Shown: positions 36,297 through 46,659, numbered from the stretch's first letter. The stretch: DNA of 64,000 nucleotides from Winslowiella arboricola (GCF_025527015.1 NZ_JAODIM010000043.1:620001-684000); one strand, 5' to 3'. Notes: a model not told the origin generated them from the sequence alone. Made by a program: numbers and translations.

Positions 36297-37928
36297 ATGA
36301 AATTACTGAGAAAGTTACGCTGCAATGAATTTACCTTTAACCTGATTGCCGCACTGTTTTTTACGCTGATTCTCAATGCCCTGTTTATCATTCGCGTCTG
36401 GGAAATTATTCCCTTTGTCTCGCTGCGCGACTATCTGTTTGCCGCCACCCTGCCTGTTGTCCTGTTCTGCGCATTTGCGCTGATTTTTAATCTGCTGGCG
36501 CTGCCGTGGATCCGCAAACCCCTGCTGGTACTGCTGATCCTGACCAGCGCCGCAGCCAACTATTTTATGTTCAGTTTTGGCACCGTGATTGACACCAATA
36601 TGGTGCAAAACGTGTTTGAAACCGACTCCCAGGAAGCGCTGGCGCTGTTTAACGCTCGCTATCTGATCTGGATGACCCTGATGGGGCTGCTGCCGGCGCT
36701 GCTGCTGTGTATGGTGCGCATTACCCGCCAGCGTCCCTGGTGGTTTGGTCTGGCGCTGCGCGCGCTCAGCACTATCGGCGCATTGCTGGTGATTCTGCTG
36801 GTGGCGGCGCTGTTTTATAAGGATTACGCCTCGGTGATCCGGAATAATAAAGGGCTGGTGAAGATGATCACCCCGGCCAATATTATTAGCGGCAGCGGCC
36901 ATTATGCTCACGACCGCTGGTTCGCGGGCGATCAGTCGCTGGTGCGGATCGGACTGGATGCCAAAAAAGGGCCGCTAATCAGCGCCAGTAAAAAGAAAAC
37001 GCTGGTGGTATTTGTGCTGGGTGAAACCGCGCGCGCCGAGAACTTCTCACTGGGCGGTTATGCACGCGAAACCAATCCGAAACTGAAACAGCAGCAGGTT
37101 ATCTACTATTCACATGCCAGCTCCTGCGGCACCGAAACGGCAATTTCAGTTCCCTGCATGTTCTCCAATATGCCGCGCGTCGATTATGACGCCAACCTCG
37201 CCCGACATCAGGAAGGCGTGATGGATGTGATGGCGCATGCTGGCGTCAACGTGCTGTGGCGTGAAAACGATGGCGGCTGCAAAGGTGCATGCGACCGCGT
37301 GCCGCATACCGATATGACCAAATGGACACTGCCCGATCTGTGCCGCGATGGTTACTGCCTGGATAATGCGCTGCTGCATCGTCTCAATAATTATATCGAC
37401 AGCCTTAAAGATGACTCGGTAATTGTTCTGCACCAGATGGGCAGCCACGGCCCGGCTTACTATCTGCGTTACCCGTCAGAAATGCGCAAATTTACGCCAA
37501 CCTGCGACAGTAACCAGATTCAGGACTGCGATCACCAGGCATTAATTAACACCTACGATAACAGCCTGCTGTATACCGACGCGATGCTGAGTGACACCAT
37601 TGATCTGCTGAAGTCTTACAGCGACAAATATAATGTGGCGCTGATTTACCTCTCGGACCACGGCGAGTCACTGGGTGAACACGGCATGTATCTGCACGGC
37701 ACACCGTATGTGTTTGCCCCCAGCCAGCAGACCCATATTCCGTTCCTGCTGTGGATGTCGCCGGATTATGCGCATACATTTGGCATTAATCAGCAGTGTT
37801 TACAACAGCATGCCGCCAGCGATGAGGTGTCACAGGACAATATTTTCCACACCCTGCTCGGCATGATGAATATCCAGACCAGCGAATACCAGCCTGCGCT
37901 CGATATACTAAAAGTGTGCCAGTCGTAA
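36297..37928 (+). CDS. eptA: lipid A phosphoethanolamine transferase
   Basis: 543 residues (E. coli EptA 547). Five membrane segments in the first 200 residues, then a periplasmic sulfatase-fold domain. Zinc site and nucleophile: GETARAENF, CGTETAISVPCMF (nucleophile Thr), YLSDHGESLGE. Paired cysteines (SSCGTE/VPCMF, GGCKGAC, DLCRDGYC, TCDSN/QDCD) match the EptA disulfides. Adds phosphoethanolamine to lipid A and lowers polymyxin binding. Not followed by basR-basS as in E. coli. Start at MKLLRKLRC with GGA upstream; the frame opening at 36276 adds seven residues. Confidence 0.88.
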   Translation: MKLLRKLRCNEFTFNLIAALFFTLILNALFIIRVWEIIPFVSLRDYLFAATLPVVLFCAFALIFNLLALPWIRKPLLVLLILTSAAANYFMFSFGTVIDTNMVQNVFETDSQEALALFNARYLIWMTLMGLLPALLLCMVRITRQRPWWFGLALRALSTIGALLVILLVAALFYKDYASVIRNNKGLVKMITPANIISGSGHYAHDRWFAGDQSLVRIGLDAKKGPLISASKKKTLVVFVLGETARAENFSLGGYARETNPKLKQQQVIYYSHASSCGTETAISVPCMFSNMPRVDYDANLARHQEGVMDVMAHAGVNVLWRENDGGCKGACDRVPHTDMTKWTLPDLCRDGYCLDNALLHRLNNYIDSLKDDSVIVLHQMGSHGPAYYLRYPSEMRKFTPTCDSNQIQDCDHQALINTYDNSLLYTDAMLSDTIDLLKSYSDKYNVALIYLSDHGESLGEHGMYLHGTPYVFAPSQQTHIPFLLWMSPDYAHTFGINQQCLQQHAASDEVSQDNIFHTLLGMMNIQTSEYQPALDILKVCQS

Positions 37929-37942
37929 GCAACGGGTTGCAT

Positions 37943-37958
37943 TAGACCGATTGGTCTA
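37943..37958. promoter_or_regulatory. NemR operator
   Basis: Palindrome TAGACCGATTGGTCTA (arms TAGACC and GGTCTA), 13 bases before the nemR ATG. Confidence 0.75.
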
Positions 37959-37971
37959 TTACCCTGTGACG

Positions 37972-38568
37972 ATGAACAAAACGACCCGACACGATACATG
38001 TGAACATCTGCTCGCGACTGGCGAGCAGCTGTGCCTGCAACGCGGCTTTACCGGTATGGGGCTCAGTGAGCTGCTGTCGGTGGCTGCGGTGCCGAAAGGG
38101 TCGTTTTATCACTACTTCCGTTCGAAAGAAGCCTTTGGTGTGGCGATGCTGGAGCGTTATTTTGCCCGGTATCACCAACAGGTGAGCAGTTTTCTTGCGG
38201 CTGACCCGCAACATCCCCGTCAGCGCGTGCTTGATTACTACCACACAGCTTATGAAAATTTCTGTCATGACGGTGCGTTTGCTGCCTGTCTGTCGGTGAA
38301 ACTTTCGGCGGAAGTCTGCGATCTTTCGGAACCGATGCGCATTGCGCTCGAAAGGGGGTCGCGGGCGATTATCGCTGCACTGGCCACCACCCTGCAACAG
38401 GCGGTGGATAAAGGCGAGGTGCAGCTGGAAGGCAATGCGCAGATCAGCGCGGAAACCTGCTATATGTTATGGCTCGGCGCCAGCCTGCAGTGCAAAATCC
38501 GGCGTGACGTGACGCCGTTAAGCTGGGGTTACGCTGCGATTACCCGTATGCTGCCCGCAGCCAGTTAA
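37972..38568 (+). CDS. nemR: TetR-family electrophile-sensing repressor NemR
   Basis: 198 residues from [19 protein letters not shown]; the frame opening at 37951 is longer than the family. Helix-turn-helix [26 protein letters not shown] is almost identical to E. coli. Cysteines sense bleach and reactive carbonyls in E. coli NemR. Represses nemRA-gloA. A partial second palindrome (GACCGGTC, 38589-38596) lies in the gap to nemA. Confidence 0.95.
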   Translation: MNKTTRHDTCEHLLATGEQLCLQRGFTGMGLSELLSVAAVPKGSFYHYFRSKEAFGVAMLERYFARYHQQVSSFLAADPQHPRQRVLDYYHTAYENFCHDGAFAACLSVKLSAEVCDLSEPMRIALERGSRAIIAALATTLQQAVDKGEVQLEGNAQISAETCYMLWLGASLQCKIRRDVTPLSWGYAAITRMLPAAS

Positions 38569-38612
38569 AAAAAACACCCTTACTAGTCGACCGGTCTAAT
38601 ACAGGATTATTT

Positions 38613-39710
38613 ATGCAAATCACCAAACTGTTTACACCCCTGAAAGTGGGTGCTGTCACCGTACCAAACCGTATTTTTATGGCGCCGTTAACGCGTCTGC
38701 GCAGCATTGAACCGGGCGATATCCCAACTCCGTTAATGGGCGAGTACTACCGCCAGCGCGCCAGCGCCGGTCTGATTATCACCGAGGCGACGCAAATCTC
38801 TTTCCAGGCTAAAGGTTACGCCGGTGCGCCAGGCCTGCACACCGCCGAACAGATTGCCGCGTGGAAAGCGATTAATGCCGGTATTCATGCCGAAAATGGC
38901 CATAGCGCGGTACAGCTGTGGCACACCGGCCGCATTTCACATACCAGTCTGCAACCTGGTCAGCAGGCGCCGGTAGCGCCTTCCGCCATCTCCGCCCAGA
39001 CCCGCACCTCGCTGCGTGACGATCAGGGCCGTGCGATTCGCGAAGAAACCTCCACGCCACGCGCGCTGGAAACTGCTGAGATCGCGCAGATCGTTGAAGA
39101 TTTCCGCCAGTCGGCGGTGAATGCCAAAGCGGCAGATTTCGATCTGCTGGAGCTGCACTCTGCTCACGGCTATCTGATTCATCAGTTCCTCTCTCCGGCC
39201 TCTAACCAGCGTACCGATGAGTACGGCGGCAGCGTGGAGAATCGCACCCGCTTTGCCCTTGAAGTGGTGGACGCGGCAATTGCCGGCTGGAGCGCGGATC
39301 GCATTGGTATCCGCATTTCACCGCTCGGTCCGTTTAACGGCCTTGATAACGGTGAAGATCAGGAAGCCGCAGCGCTGTACTATATTGCTGAGCTGGCGAA
39401 ACGTAATCTGGCTTATCTGCATATTTCCGAGCCTGACTGGGCGGGCGGCAAGCCATATGCCGAGTCATTCCGTCAGGCAATCCGCGCCGTTTATCCGGGT
39501 GTGATTGTTGGCGCTGGCGCCTATACCGCTGAGAAAGGCGAAGAGCTGATTGAAAAAGGTCTGATTGATGCGGTGGCCTTTGGTCGCGTCTACATTGCTA
39601 ACCCGGATCTGGTGGCACGTCTGCATAAACAGGCGCCGCTGAATGAGCCAAAACCAGAAAGTTTCTACGGCGGTAACGCCGAGGGATATACCGATTACCC
39701 GACGCTGTAA
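38613..39710 (+). CDS. nemA: N-ethylmaleimide reductase (old yellow enzyme family)
   Basis: 365 residues as in E. coli. FMN-dependent ene-reductase acting on electrophilic alkenes, nitrate esters and quinones. Motifs: [39 protein letters not shown] with substrate-binding residues, and [11 protein letters not shown] for FMN. Part of nemR-nemA-gloA. Confidence 0.96.
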   Translation: MQITKLFTPLKVGAVTVPNRIFMAPLTRLRSIEPGDIPTPLMGEYYRQRASAGLIITEATQISFQAKGYAGAPGLHTAEQIAAWKAINAGIHAENGHSAVQLWHTGRISHTSLQPGQQAPVAPSAISAQTRTSLRDDQGRAIREETSTPRALETAEIAQIVEDFRQSAVNAKAADFDLLELHSAHGYLIHQFLSPASNQRTDEYGGSVENRTRFALEVVDAAIAGWSADRIGIRISPLGPFNGLDNGEDQEAAALYYIAELAKRNLAYLHISEPDWAGGKPYAESFRQAIRAVYPGVIVGAGAYTAEKGEELIEKGLIDAVAFGRVYIANPDLVARLHKQAPLNEPKPESFYGGNAEGYTDYPTL

Positions 39711-39716
39711 TGCTGA

Positions 39717-39740
39717 TGCCGCAACAGTGATGTTGCGGCA
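39717..39740 (+). terminator. hairpin after nemA
   Basis: TGCCGCAACA, loop GTGA, TGTTGCGGCA: ten perfect pairs but no T run, so either a weak terminator or an mRNA-stabilising stem between nemA and gloA. Confidence 0.5.
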
Positions 39741-39837
39741 AATCGTTAACATACTCGCTAATCGTCGCTATACTTAGCAGGATTTTTCAGTCATCGCACA
39801 ATTGATGGCAAAACTTACCAGGCGTTAAGAGGATATT

Positions 39838-40245
39838 ATGCGCTTACTTCATACCATGCTGCGCGTCGGCGATCTGCAACGCTCCATCGACTTCTATACC
39901 AAAGTACTGGGCATGCGTCTGCTGCGCACCAGTGAAAACACCGAATACAAATACAACCTCGCCTTTGTCGGTTATACCGAAGAGAGCGAAGGCGCGGTGA
40001 TTGAGCTGACTTACAACTGGGGCGTTGACAGCTACGACCTCGGCAACGCCTACGGCCATATTGCGCTGGGCGTTGATGACGTGGCAGCCACCTGCGATCG
40101 CATCCGCAAAGATGGCGGTAATGTGACGCGTGAAGCAGGCCCGGTGAAGGGCGGCAGCACCGTTATCGCCTTTGTCGAAGATCCCGATGGTTATAAAATC
40201 GAACTGATTGAAAACAAACACGCCGGTCACGGCATCGGCAACTGA
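39838..40245 (+). CDS. gloA: glyoxalase I
   Basis: 135 residues as in E. coli. Converts the methylglyoxal-glutathione adduct to lactoylglutathione. Nickel ligands His5 ([10 protein letters not shown]), the Glu of AVIELTYN, the His of [10 protein letters not shown] and the Glu of GYKIELIE are all present. AGAGGA before the ATG. Confidence 0.97.
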   Translation: MRLLHTMLRVGDLQRSIDFYTKVLGMRLLRTSENTEYKYNLAFVGYTEESEGAVIELTYNWGVDSYDLGNAYGHIALGVDDVAATCDRIRKDGGNVTREAGPVKGGSTVIAFVEDPDGYKIELIENKHAGHGIGN

Positions 40246-40349
40246 TGCCGCTGGGGGCTTAACCGCCCCCTTCTCCTCGCTTCCTCTGCTGCAACCCTTT
40301 CTGAAATTTGCCATAATACGCGCTGCATTTTTCCGTCAAAGAGATCCCG

Positions 40350-41030
40350 ATGCCTGAATCGAAAGAATTGAATGCCCTTAGCGACCGTTTTCGCGGTTTT
40401 TACCCGGTAGTGATTGATGTTGAAACCGCCGGTTTCAATGCGAAAACGGATGCGTTACTGGAAATTGCTGCGATAACCTTAAAAATGGATGAGAACGGCT
40501 GGCTGCAAAAAGATGAAACTTTGCATTTCCATGTCGAGCCGTTTGAAGGGGCAATTCTCCAGCCGGAGGCGCTGGCGTTTAATGGTATCGATCCGCATAA
40601 CCCGTTGCGCGGCGCCATCAGTGAATATGATGCCCTGCACGCCATTTTTAAGCTGGTGCGTAAAGGGATTAAAGACCAGGGCTGTAACCGGGCGATTATG
40701 GTGGCGCACAATGCCACTTTCGACCTGAATTTTATGAGTGCCGCCGCCGAACGCGCCGGTCTGAAACGCAATCCGTTTCACCCGTTTGTCACTTTCGATA
40801 CTGCCGCCCTTAGTGGCCTGGTAGTCGGACAGACAGTACTGGCGAAAGCCTGTAAAGCTGCTGGCCTGCCGTTTGACAGCACCCAGGCGCACTCTGCGCT
40901 GTACGACACGGAACAAACCGCCGACCTGTTCTGCGAGCTGGTGAACCGCTGGAAACGCCTTGGCGGCTGGCCGCTGGCGCCAGTAACTGAGGATAGCGCC
41001 GAAGGTAACAGCGCGGAAAACGCGGAATAA
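40350..41030 (+). CDS. rnt: ribonuclease T
   Basis: 226 residues (E. coli 215). DEDD 3'-5' exonuclease that trims tRNA and other stable RNA 3' ends. Motifs: [11 protein letters not shown] (Asp, Glu), [11 protein letters not shown] (Asp) and [12 protein letters not shown] (His, Asp). In E. coli the giant helicase gene lhr follows; here only a repeat separates rnt from convergent grxD. Confidence 0.96.
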   Translation: MPESKELNALSDRFRGFYPVVIDVETAGFNAKTDALLEIAAITLKMDENGWLQKDETLHFHVEPFEGAILQPEALAFNGIDPHNPLRGAISEYDALHAIFKLVRKGIKDQGCNRAIMVAHNATFDLNFMSAAAERAGLKRNPFHPFVTFDTAALSGLVVGQTVLAKACKAAGLPFDSTQAHSALYDTEQTADLFCELVNRWKRLGGWPLAPVTEDSAEGNSAENAE

Positions 41031-41036
41031 AAAAAA

Positions 41037-41056
41037 GGGCGGCGAAAACGCCGCCC
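41037..41056. repeat. GC-rich palindromic repeat, single copy
   Basis: GGGCGGCGAAAACGCCGCCC, between convergent rnt and grxD; preceded by nine A, so it may also end grxD transcripts on the minus strand. Confidence 0.8.
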
Positions 41057-41078
41057 CTGCAGGGAACTGTGGTCTGAG

Positions 41079-41411
41079 TTATTCAGCTTCTTTAAATTTC
41101 TCAGCGGTCTCTTTGATCAGCGTCTGCAATTCGCCACGCTGATACATTTCGATCACGATATCACAACCGCCGACCAGTTCGCCGTCCACCCACAACTGCG
41201 GGAAGGTTGGCCAGTTGGCATATTTCGGCAGTTCAGCGCGAATATCAGGGTTTTGCAGAATATCAACATATGCAAAACGCTCGCCGCAAGCAGAAAGCGC
41301 CTGAACGGTCTGAGCAGAGAAGCCGCAGCTTGGCAGCTTCGGTGAACCTTTCATATACAGCAGGATCGGGTTTTCTGCGATCTGGCGCTGAATTTTTTCA
41401 ACAGTACTCAT
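41079..41411 (-). CDS. grxD: monothiol glutaredoxin 4
   Basis: 110 residues (E. coli 115). Active site C29-GFS in KLPSCGFSAQT binds a [2Fe-2S] cluster with glutathione and partners BolA proteins. Also WPTFPQLWVDGELVGGCDI for glutathione binding. Iron-sulfur delivery role links it in theme to the suf operon 14 kb away. Confidence 0.97.
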   Translation of the reverse strand: MSTVEKIQRQIAENPILLYMKGSPKLPSCGFSAQTVQALSACGERFAYVDILQNPDIRAELPKYANWPTFPQLWVDGELVGGCDIVIEMYQRGELQTLIKETAEKFKEAE

Positions 41412-41845
41412 TTTTGCCTTCCTTAATGCGTTACTTCGTGTCTATTTATTGTAGCGACGTTTCATTGTAACGATTCTGTCCGCCGACTGAAAACGACATT
41501 TTATGCAGAGACATGGCTATAAAGCCCATAATGCCAAAAGCCGCGGCTAAAATAACCGTTTCTTATCATTACACAGGGTTAACAGATTAATAAACAGCAA
41601 CAATATTGGCGAGATAAGCGACTGATCTGGCTCATTTCAGCCATTAATCACCTTTATAAACTGATTAATTGAAAAAGGCCTTACCTTTTCGGAAAAAGTT
41701 AGATTAGAATTGCCTGGCCCTGATTCTTTGGGCGGCAGTTTATCGCTTCAAGCCCCCACTATAGCTTTGACACTCGATGTCGGGCGGCGTTGGGAATGTC
41801 TATGCGGTCCTCTCTGATTCGTGAGAGCCTAACCAGAAACGGATA
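41412..41845. other. 434-base gap before mepH
   Basis: AT-rich. A small hairpin CTCTC-TGATT-CGTGAGAG type structure lies at about 41814-41828 in the mepH leader. No RNA gene, repeat or usable open frame seen; promoters for grxD and mepH must lie here. Confidence 0.4.
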
Positions 41846-42634
41846 ATGCGTTTATTCATCACACTCTTTATGCTGGCTTTTGCACAGTTGTTTTTTAATA
41901 TGGCGCACGCATCGCCACAGGCTCCCGTGAGTGCAAATCAGCAAAAGGTGGAAAAAAAGAGTGCCCGTAGTGATGAACGCCGTAAGAAACGCCAGTTAAA
42001 AACCCCGACAAAGAAAACCCGTCTGACCGCCGCACAGAAATTAAAAACCAGGAAAAAGCCCACCAGTGAAACCGCCCTGCTCACTACCCCGAAGAAAAGC
42101 TCTCTCAGCGCAAAGAAATTAAGCAAACGCTATGGCCATCAGCGCCGCAGTAAAAATGCAGAGACGCTTGCCAGCGCCGGCATTAACAGCGGTCCGTTAA
42201 AAATGAGCAAAGAGCATCGGGTGCGTTATCAGAAAGCACGTGAAACCGCGATGAACAAACTGATGGGACAGCTGGGCAAACCTTATCAGTGGGGCGGCAC
42301 TTCGCCGCGCACCGGTTTCGACTGTAGCGGCCTGGTGTGGTACGCCTATAAAGATCTGGTGAAATTTAAGATCCCGCGCACCGCCAATGAGATGTATCAC
42401 CTGAATGACGCCGCGCAGATTAAGCGTGATTCGCTGGAAAAAGGCGACCTGGTGTTCTTCCGCATCAATAATCGCGGTGCCGCCGACCATGTGGGCGTCT
42501 ATCTGGGCAATGGCAAATTTATCCAGTCGCCGCGCAGCGGCAAAGATATTCAGATTAGCGCATTAAGCGAAGAGTACTGGCAGCGCCATTACGTTGGCGC
42601 CCGTCGGATGATGACGCCAAAAACCATCCGTTAA
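41846..42634 (+). CDS. mepH: murein DD-endopeptidase MepH
   Basis: 262 residues. Signal peptide ending AHA/SP, a long lysine/arginine-rich linker (residues about 30-110), then an NlpC/P60 domain: catalytic Cys in FDCSGLVWYAY and His in ADHVGVYLGNG. Cleaves D-Ala-mDAP crosslinks to allow murein growth. The linker is unusually basic, which could favour contact with anionic wall polymers. Same neighbours as E. coli ydhO. Confidence 0.94.
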   Translation: MRLFITLFMLAFAQLFFNMAHASPQAPVSANQQKVEKKSARSDERRKKRQLKTPTKKTRLTAAQKLKTRKKPTSETALLTTPKKSSLSAKKLSKRYGHQRRSKNAETLASAGINSGPLKMSKEHRVRYQKARETAMNKLMGQLGKPYQWGGTSPRTGFDCSGLVWYAYKDLVKFKIPRTANEMYHLNDAAQIKRDSLEKGDLVFFRINNRGAADHVGVYLGNGKFIQSPRSGKDIQISALSEEYWQRHYVGARRMMTPKTIR

Positions 42635-42656
42635 GCCGCTGGTTTGCGCAACAAAA

Positions 42657-42690
42657 AACGCCTGATGCAATGCTGTATCAGGCGTTTTTT
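42657..42690 (+). terminator. terminator of mepH
   Basis: AACGCCTGAT, ten-base loop, ATCAGGCGTT, then T run. Confidence 0.92.
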
Positions 42691-42721
42691 ATTACGGCGG
42701 CGAACGATTCTGCTGGCAGGA

Positions 42722-42811
42722 TCAGTTCATCACCGCAACAAAGCTAAAAGCGATAATCACTAACAGTGAGCCTACAGTGGTCATCAGAGACAACTTGAGA
42801 TTAGTATCCAC
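42722..42811 (-). CDS. ynhF: YnhF small membrane protein, 29 residues
   Basis: Minus-strand frame starting with GTG at 42811 (GGAG five bases upstream) and reading MDTNLKLSLMTTVG, then a hydrophobic stretch to the end AVMN. E. coli YnhF (29 residues, starts MSTDLKFSLVTTI) has the same length, pattern and position between mepH and purR. Single-pass inner-membrane microprotein; function unknown. Confidence 0.85.
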   Translation of the reverse strand: MDTNLKLSLMTTVGSLLVIIAFSFVAVMN

Positions 42812-43034
42812 ACCTACTCCTTAAAGACCCTAAAATTAATAGCGGTATAGATTTTCCCATAGTTACGGGTAAAAATCTCGTTTTCTTGTCACAGCCTTGA
42901 TAGAATTCTTCTTTTCCGTTGCGCAACAACTGCAACACCGCGTTACTTGCCGTGTTTCCTGACGTCATTCCCCTTCCCGGCGTCACTCAGAATGCAACAA
43001 TGAAACCGATCGCTGTCTGAATAACGCGCGGCGG

Positions 43035-43050
43035 ACGCAAACGTTTAACA
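43035..43050. promoter_or_regulatory. PurR operator of purR
   Basis: ACGCAAACGTTTAACA: left half and centre match the consensus ACGCAAACGTTTGCGT exactly (12 of 16 overall). 45 bases before the purR ATG, so autorepression as in E. coli. Confidence 0.75.
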
Positions 43051-43095
43051 TGATATTTATCAATGCGTTGAGATAAGCGCAGGAGTACCAGTTCA

Positions 43096-44121
43096 ATGGC
43101 AACAATTAAAGATGTGGCGAAACGCGCCGGTGTTTCGACCACCACCGTTTCGCATGTCATCAATAAAACACGTTTTGTCGCGGAAGATACGCGTGAAGCG
43201 GTTTGGGCCGCCATCAAAGAGTTACACTATTCGCCCAGCGCCGTTGCGCGCAGTCTGAAGGTTAACCATACCAAGTCGATTGGTTTGCTGGCGACCTCCA
43301 GTGAAGCACCCTATTTTGCTGAAATTATTGAAGCCATCGAAACGCGCTGTTTTGCCAAAGGCTATACGCTGATTCTGGGCAACGCCCATAACGATCTGCA
43401 GAAACAGCAGGCTTATCTGTCGATGATGGCGCAGAAGCGCGTCGACGGCCTGCTGGTGATGTGTTCGGAGTACCCGGACGAGCTGCTGAAAATGCTGGAA
43501 GATAATCGCAATATCCCGATGGTGGTGATGGATTGGGGCGAGTCGCGCGGCGATTTCACCGATACCGTGCTGGATAATGCCTTTGAGGGCGGTTATCTGG
43601 TGGGACGCTATCTGATCGATCGCGGCCACCGTGATATCGGCGCGATTCCCGGGCAACTGAAGCGCAACACCGGCGGCGGACGCCATGCGGGCTTCCTGAA
43701 GGCGCTGAATGAGGCCAATATCCAGCTGCGTGATGAGTGGATCGTGCAAGGAGATTTTGAACCGGAATCCGGCTATCGCGCAATGCAGCAAATATTGTCG
43801 CAGAAACAGCGCCCAACCGCTGTCTTCTGCGGTGGCGATATTATGGCGATGGGAGCGATTTGCGCCGCTGATGAGATGGGTTTGCGCGTGCCACAGGATA
43901 TTTCGGTGATCGGTTATGACAATGTGCGCAACGCGCGCTATTTCACGCCAGCACTGACTACCGTGCATCAGCCGAAAGAGCGTCTGGGCGAAACCGCCTT
44001 CGATATGTTGCTGGATCGCATTACCAGCAAACGTGAAGATCCACAGACTATCGAAGTCCATCCGTCACTGATCGAACGCCGCTCGGTTGCCGATGGTCCG
44101 TTCCGCGACTATCGCCGCTAA
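43096..44121 (+). CDS. purR: purine repressor
   Basis: 341 residues as in E. coli. LacI-family: helix-turn-helix and hinge [20 protein letters not shown] and [15 protein letters not shown], then a periplasmic-binding-like domain that binds hypoxanthine or guanine as corepressor. Controls purine synthesis genes; two operators are visible in this window, its own and one at punR-punC. Confidence 0.97.
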   Translation: MATIKDVAKRAGVSTTTVSHVINKTRFVAEDTREAVWAAIKELHYSPSAVARSLKVNHTKSIGLLATSSEAPYFAEIIEAIETRCFAKGYTLILGNAHNDLQKQQAYLSMMAQKRVDGLLVMCSEYPDELLKMLEDNRNIPMVVMDWGESRGDFTDTVLDNAFEGGYLVGRYLIDRGHRDIGAIPGQLKRNTGGGRHAGFLKALNEANIQLRDEWIVQGDFEPESGYRAMQQILSQKQRPTAVFCGGDIMAMGAICAADEMGLRVPQDISVIGYDNVRNARYFTPALTTVHQPKERLGETAFDMLLDRITSKREDPQTIEVHPSLIERRSVADGPFRDYRR

Positions 44122-44149
44122 GTTGCCTGCCGGTCACTGCGGTGGCCGG

Positions 44150-45061
44150 TTAACCTTCCTCTCGCAACCACTCTTCGTTCATCGTCTCCGGATCGCCCAG
44201 ATACTCCAGTAACCAGTTCAGCGCCGGGGACGCGCTCTGCTGCGCCCAGCTGACACAGCATGGGCTGTCGGGGAAAGCGGCGGGCAGATTCAGGGTCACC
44301 AGTTCGCCACTGGCGATCAGCGGTGCGGCAAAATGGCCCGGCACCATGCCGACGCAAAGCCCGGCCAGCAGACAATCAAATGCACTCTCCCAGTCCGGCG
44401 CCACCAGCCGCCGCTGATTATCCAGCGTCCAGGTAATACGCCTGGTCAGACTGCGTGAGGTATCTTCCAGCACCAGCGATGGCCACTGACGTATACTCTC
44501 TTCATCAATCACGCCCTGCTTTTGCGCCAGTGGATGTGCAGCGCTGACCACGCAGCGCCAGTTAAGCGCGCCCATATCGCGAAAACCAAAACGTCCGCCG
44601 ACCGGAATTGCCTGCGTGGCGCCAATTGCCATATCCACTCGCCCGTCCACCAGCGCATCCCAGACGCCATTGAAAACTTCATGGGACACCAGCAGCTCCA
44701 TATCGGGGAAATGACGATAGAAATCCAGCACCAGCTGGCGGGTACGCTGTGGTTTAACAATTGAATCGACGGCGATACTCAGCTGCCCGCGCCAGCCATT
44801 CGCCACCTGCTGACACTGACGGCGGGTGGCAAGCATTTTTTTGATAACAGCGCGCCCTTCCTGGATAAAAACTTTGCCAGCATCGGTGAGCACGACGTCG
44901 CGATGGCGGCGCTCAAACAGCGACACCGCTAACCACTGCTCCAGTTGTCGCACGGTATAGCTTATCGCCGAAGGCACGCGATGCAGCTCGCTGGCGGCGG
45001 CGCTAAAGCTCCCGGTACGTGCAACAGCATCAACCACTTCCAGAGAATGTTCTGACCACAT
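44150..45061 (-). CDS. punR: LysR-family activator PunR (YdhB)
   Basis: 303 residues. Helix-turn-helix SFSAAASELHRVPSAISYTVRQLE. In E. coli PunR senses adenosine and activates the divergent exporter/importer gene punC; the same divergent pair stands here. Ends with a tail rich in acidic residues. Convergent with purR. Confidence 0.92.
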   Translation of the reverse strand: MWSEHSLEVVDAVARTGSFSAAASELHRVPSAISYTVRQLEQWLAVSLFERRHRDVVLTDAGKVFIQEGRAVIKKMLATRRQCQQVANGWRGQLSIAVDSIVKPQRTRQLVLDFYRHFPDMELLVSHEVFNGVWDALVDGRVDMAIGATQAIPVGGRFGFRDMGALNWRCVVSAAHPLAQKQGVIDEESIRQWPSLVLEDTSRSLTRRITWTLDNQRRLVAPDWESAFDCLLAGLCVGMVPGHFAAPLIASGELVTLNLPAAFPDSPCCVSWAQQSASPALNWLLEYLGDPETMNEEWLREEG

Positions 45062-45090
45062 AAGTTGCCTGCAAATTTTTTGAACGCAAT

Positions 45091-45106
45091 ACGCAAATAT
45101 TAGCGT
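45091..45106. promoter_or_regulatory. PurR operator between punR and punC
   Basis: ACGCAAATATTAGCGT matches the PurR consensus at 13 of 16 and keeps both outer arms (ACGCAA, GCGT). It lies 30 bases before punR and 71 before punC. Confidence 0.7.
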
Positions 45107-45176
45107 TTCACAAGCCAGTATGCACCCGATTACACTCAGCGCGTTAAAATCACCTGCATAAAAAAAGAGTTATCTG

Positions 45177-46370
45177 ATGATCAAGTCAAAAGGATTTATT
45201 GTTTACCTGGCGCTGTTAAGCATGCTGGGTTTTCTTGCTACCGATATGTACCTGCCTGCCTTTGGCGCCATGCAACAGGATCTGCACACCCATCCCGGCG
45301 CAATCAGCGCCAGTCTGAGCGTTTTTCTCGCCGGTTTTGCCAGTGCACAGCTGCTCTGGGGGCCGCTGTCCGACCGTATTGGTCGCAAACCGGTGCTGGT
45401 GATTGGCCTGAGTCTGTTTGCATTCGGCTGCGCCGGAATGCTGGCGGTGCAGGATGCCGGGATACTGCTGCTGCTGCGCTTTATCCAGGCAGCAGGTGTC
45501 TGTTCGGCAGCGGTAAGCTGGCAGGCGCTGGTGGTTGACCGTTACAGCGGGGCACAGGCCAACCGGGTGTTCGCCACCATTATGCCGCTGGTCGCCCTCT
45601 CCCCGGCACTCGCGCCATTGCTGGGCGCCTGGTTGCTGAACCATTTTAGCTGGCGTGCGATTTTTGTCGCCCTGCTGCTGATTGCAGTGGCATTACTGAT
45701 CCCGACCCTGCGTCTTAAGCCTGCGGCACCAACCGCCACGGCAACCGATCAACCGCGGGTCAGTTTTCTGTCATTATTGAAATCGCGGATCTACAGCGGC
45801 AATGTGCTGATCTATGCTGCCTGTTCCGCCAGCTTTTTTGCCTGGCTCACCGGTTCGCCGTTTATTCTGGCGGATTTGGGCCTGACGCCCGGCGATATCG
45901 GTTTAAGTTATGTACCGCAGACGCTGGCGTTTTTAGTGGGCGGTTTTGGTTGTCGTGCATTGCTGCAACGGATGGCAGGTAAAACCCTGCTGCCGTGGCT
46001 GCTGCTGGGCTATGCCATTAGCATCAGCGCCATCTTTGCCGTTGCCCTTTCTGGCCAGACGTCATTAACCGCGTTACTGATCCCGTTTTGCGGTATGGCG
46101 ATGGCCAATGGCGCCATCTATCCGATTGTCGTGGCCAACGCGCTGCTGCCGTTCCCGCATGCCACCGGCAAAGCGGCGGCGTTACAGAATATGTTGCAGC
46201 TCGGACTCTGCTTCTGCGCCAGTATGGCAGTATCAACACTGATCGCCAATGTGCTGCTTACCACCACCGCCATTATGCTGCTCACCATAATTATTGCTTT
46301 GGCGGGATATGCACTACAATTTCAACGCAAAGCTGCAAAACCCTGTTCGGTAGTAAAATCATTTAGTTAG
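45177..46370 (+). CDS. punC: MFS purine nucleoside transporter PunC (YdhC)
   Basis: 397 residues, twelve membrane segments, Bcr/CflA-type drug/proton antiporter subfamily. Motif [14 protein letters not shown] between segments 2 and 3. E. coli PunC moves purine nucleosides such as adenosine. Divergent from punR with a PurR site between, so both purine regulators likely act on it. Confidence 0.92.
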   Translation: MIKSKGFIVYLALLSMLGFLATDMYLPAFGAMQQDLHTHPGAISASLSVFLAGFASAQLLWGPLSDRIGRKPVLVIGLSLFAFGCAGMLAVQDAGILLLLRFIQAAGVCSAAVSWQALVVDRYSGAQANRVFATIMPLVALSPALAPLLGAWLLNHFSWRAIFVALLLIAVALLIPTLRLKPAAPTATATDQPRVSFLSLLKSRIYSGNVLIYAACSASFFAWLTGSPFILADLGLTPGDIGLSYVPQTLAFLVGGFGCRALLQRMAGKTLLPWLLLGYAISISAIFAVALSGQTSLTALLIPFCGMAMANGAIYPIVVANALLPFPHATGKAAALQNMLQLGLCFCASMAVSTLIANVLLTTTAIMLLTIIIALAGYALQFQRKAAKPCSVVKSFS

Positions 46371-46391
46371 CACGCTAACAATATTATATTG

Positions 46392-46440
46392 AATATTGCC
46401 TGCCGTGAGCATATACTCATCTAAGGCAATATTTTATAAC
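46392..46440 (+). terminator. hairpin after punC
   Basis: AATATTGCCT ... AGGCAATATT, ten perfect pairs, with a small inner stem (TGAG/CTCA), then TTATAA. Probable terminator of punC. Confidence 0.5.
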
Positions 46441-46659
46441 AATAAATCAACACTATTTTGTCAGACCTGACAGGGTTGTCGTGGTGTTTTTCGGCGTGGC
46501 ATTCGCGACGCATCTCTGCAGAATCTTTTCGTTCAATTTCAATCCTCTGTTTAACGTCGGATATCAGGCACACGGATTATCCGTGAGTTCTCTCACAATC
46601 CTGCAGAAATTGGCTATTCTATTTCTCAGGTTCTGATCACAGCAGGTGATGGAGAAGCT

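Noticed and set aside
43222..44061. 279-codon minus-strand frame opposite purR
   Set aside because: Shadow of purR, whose identity and start are secure.
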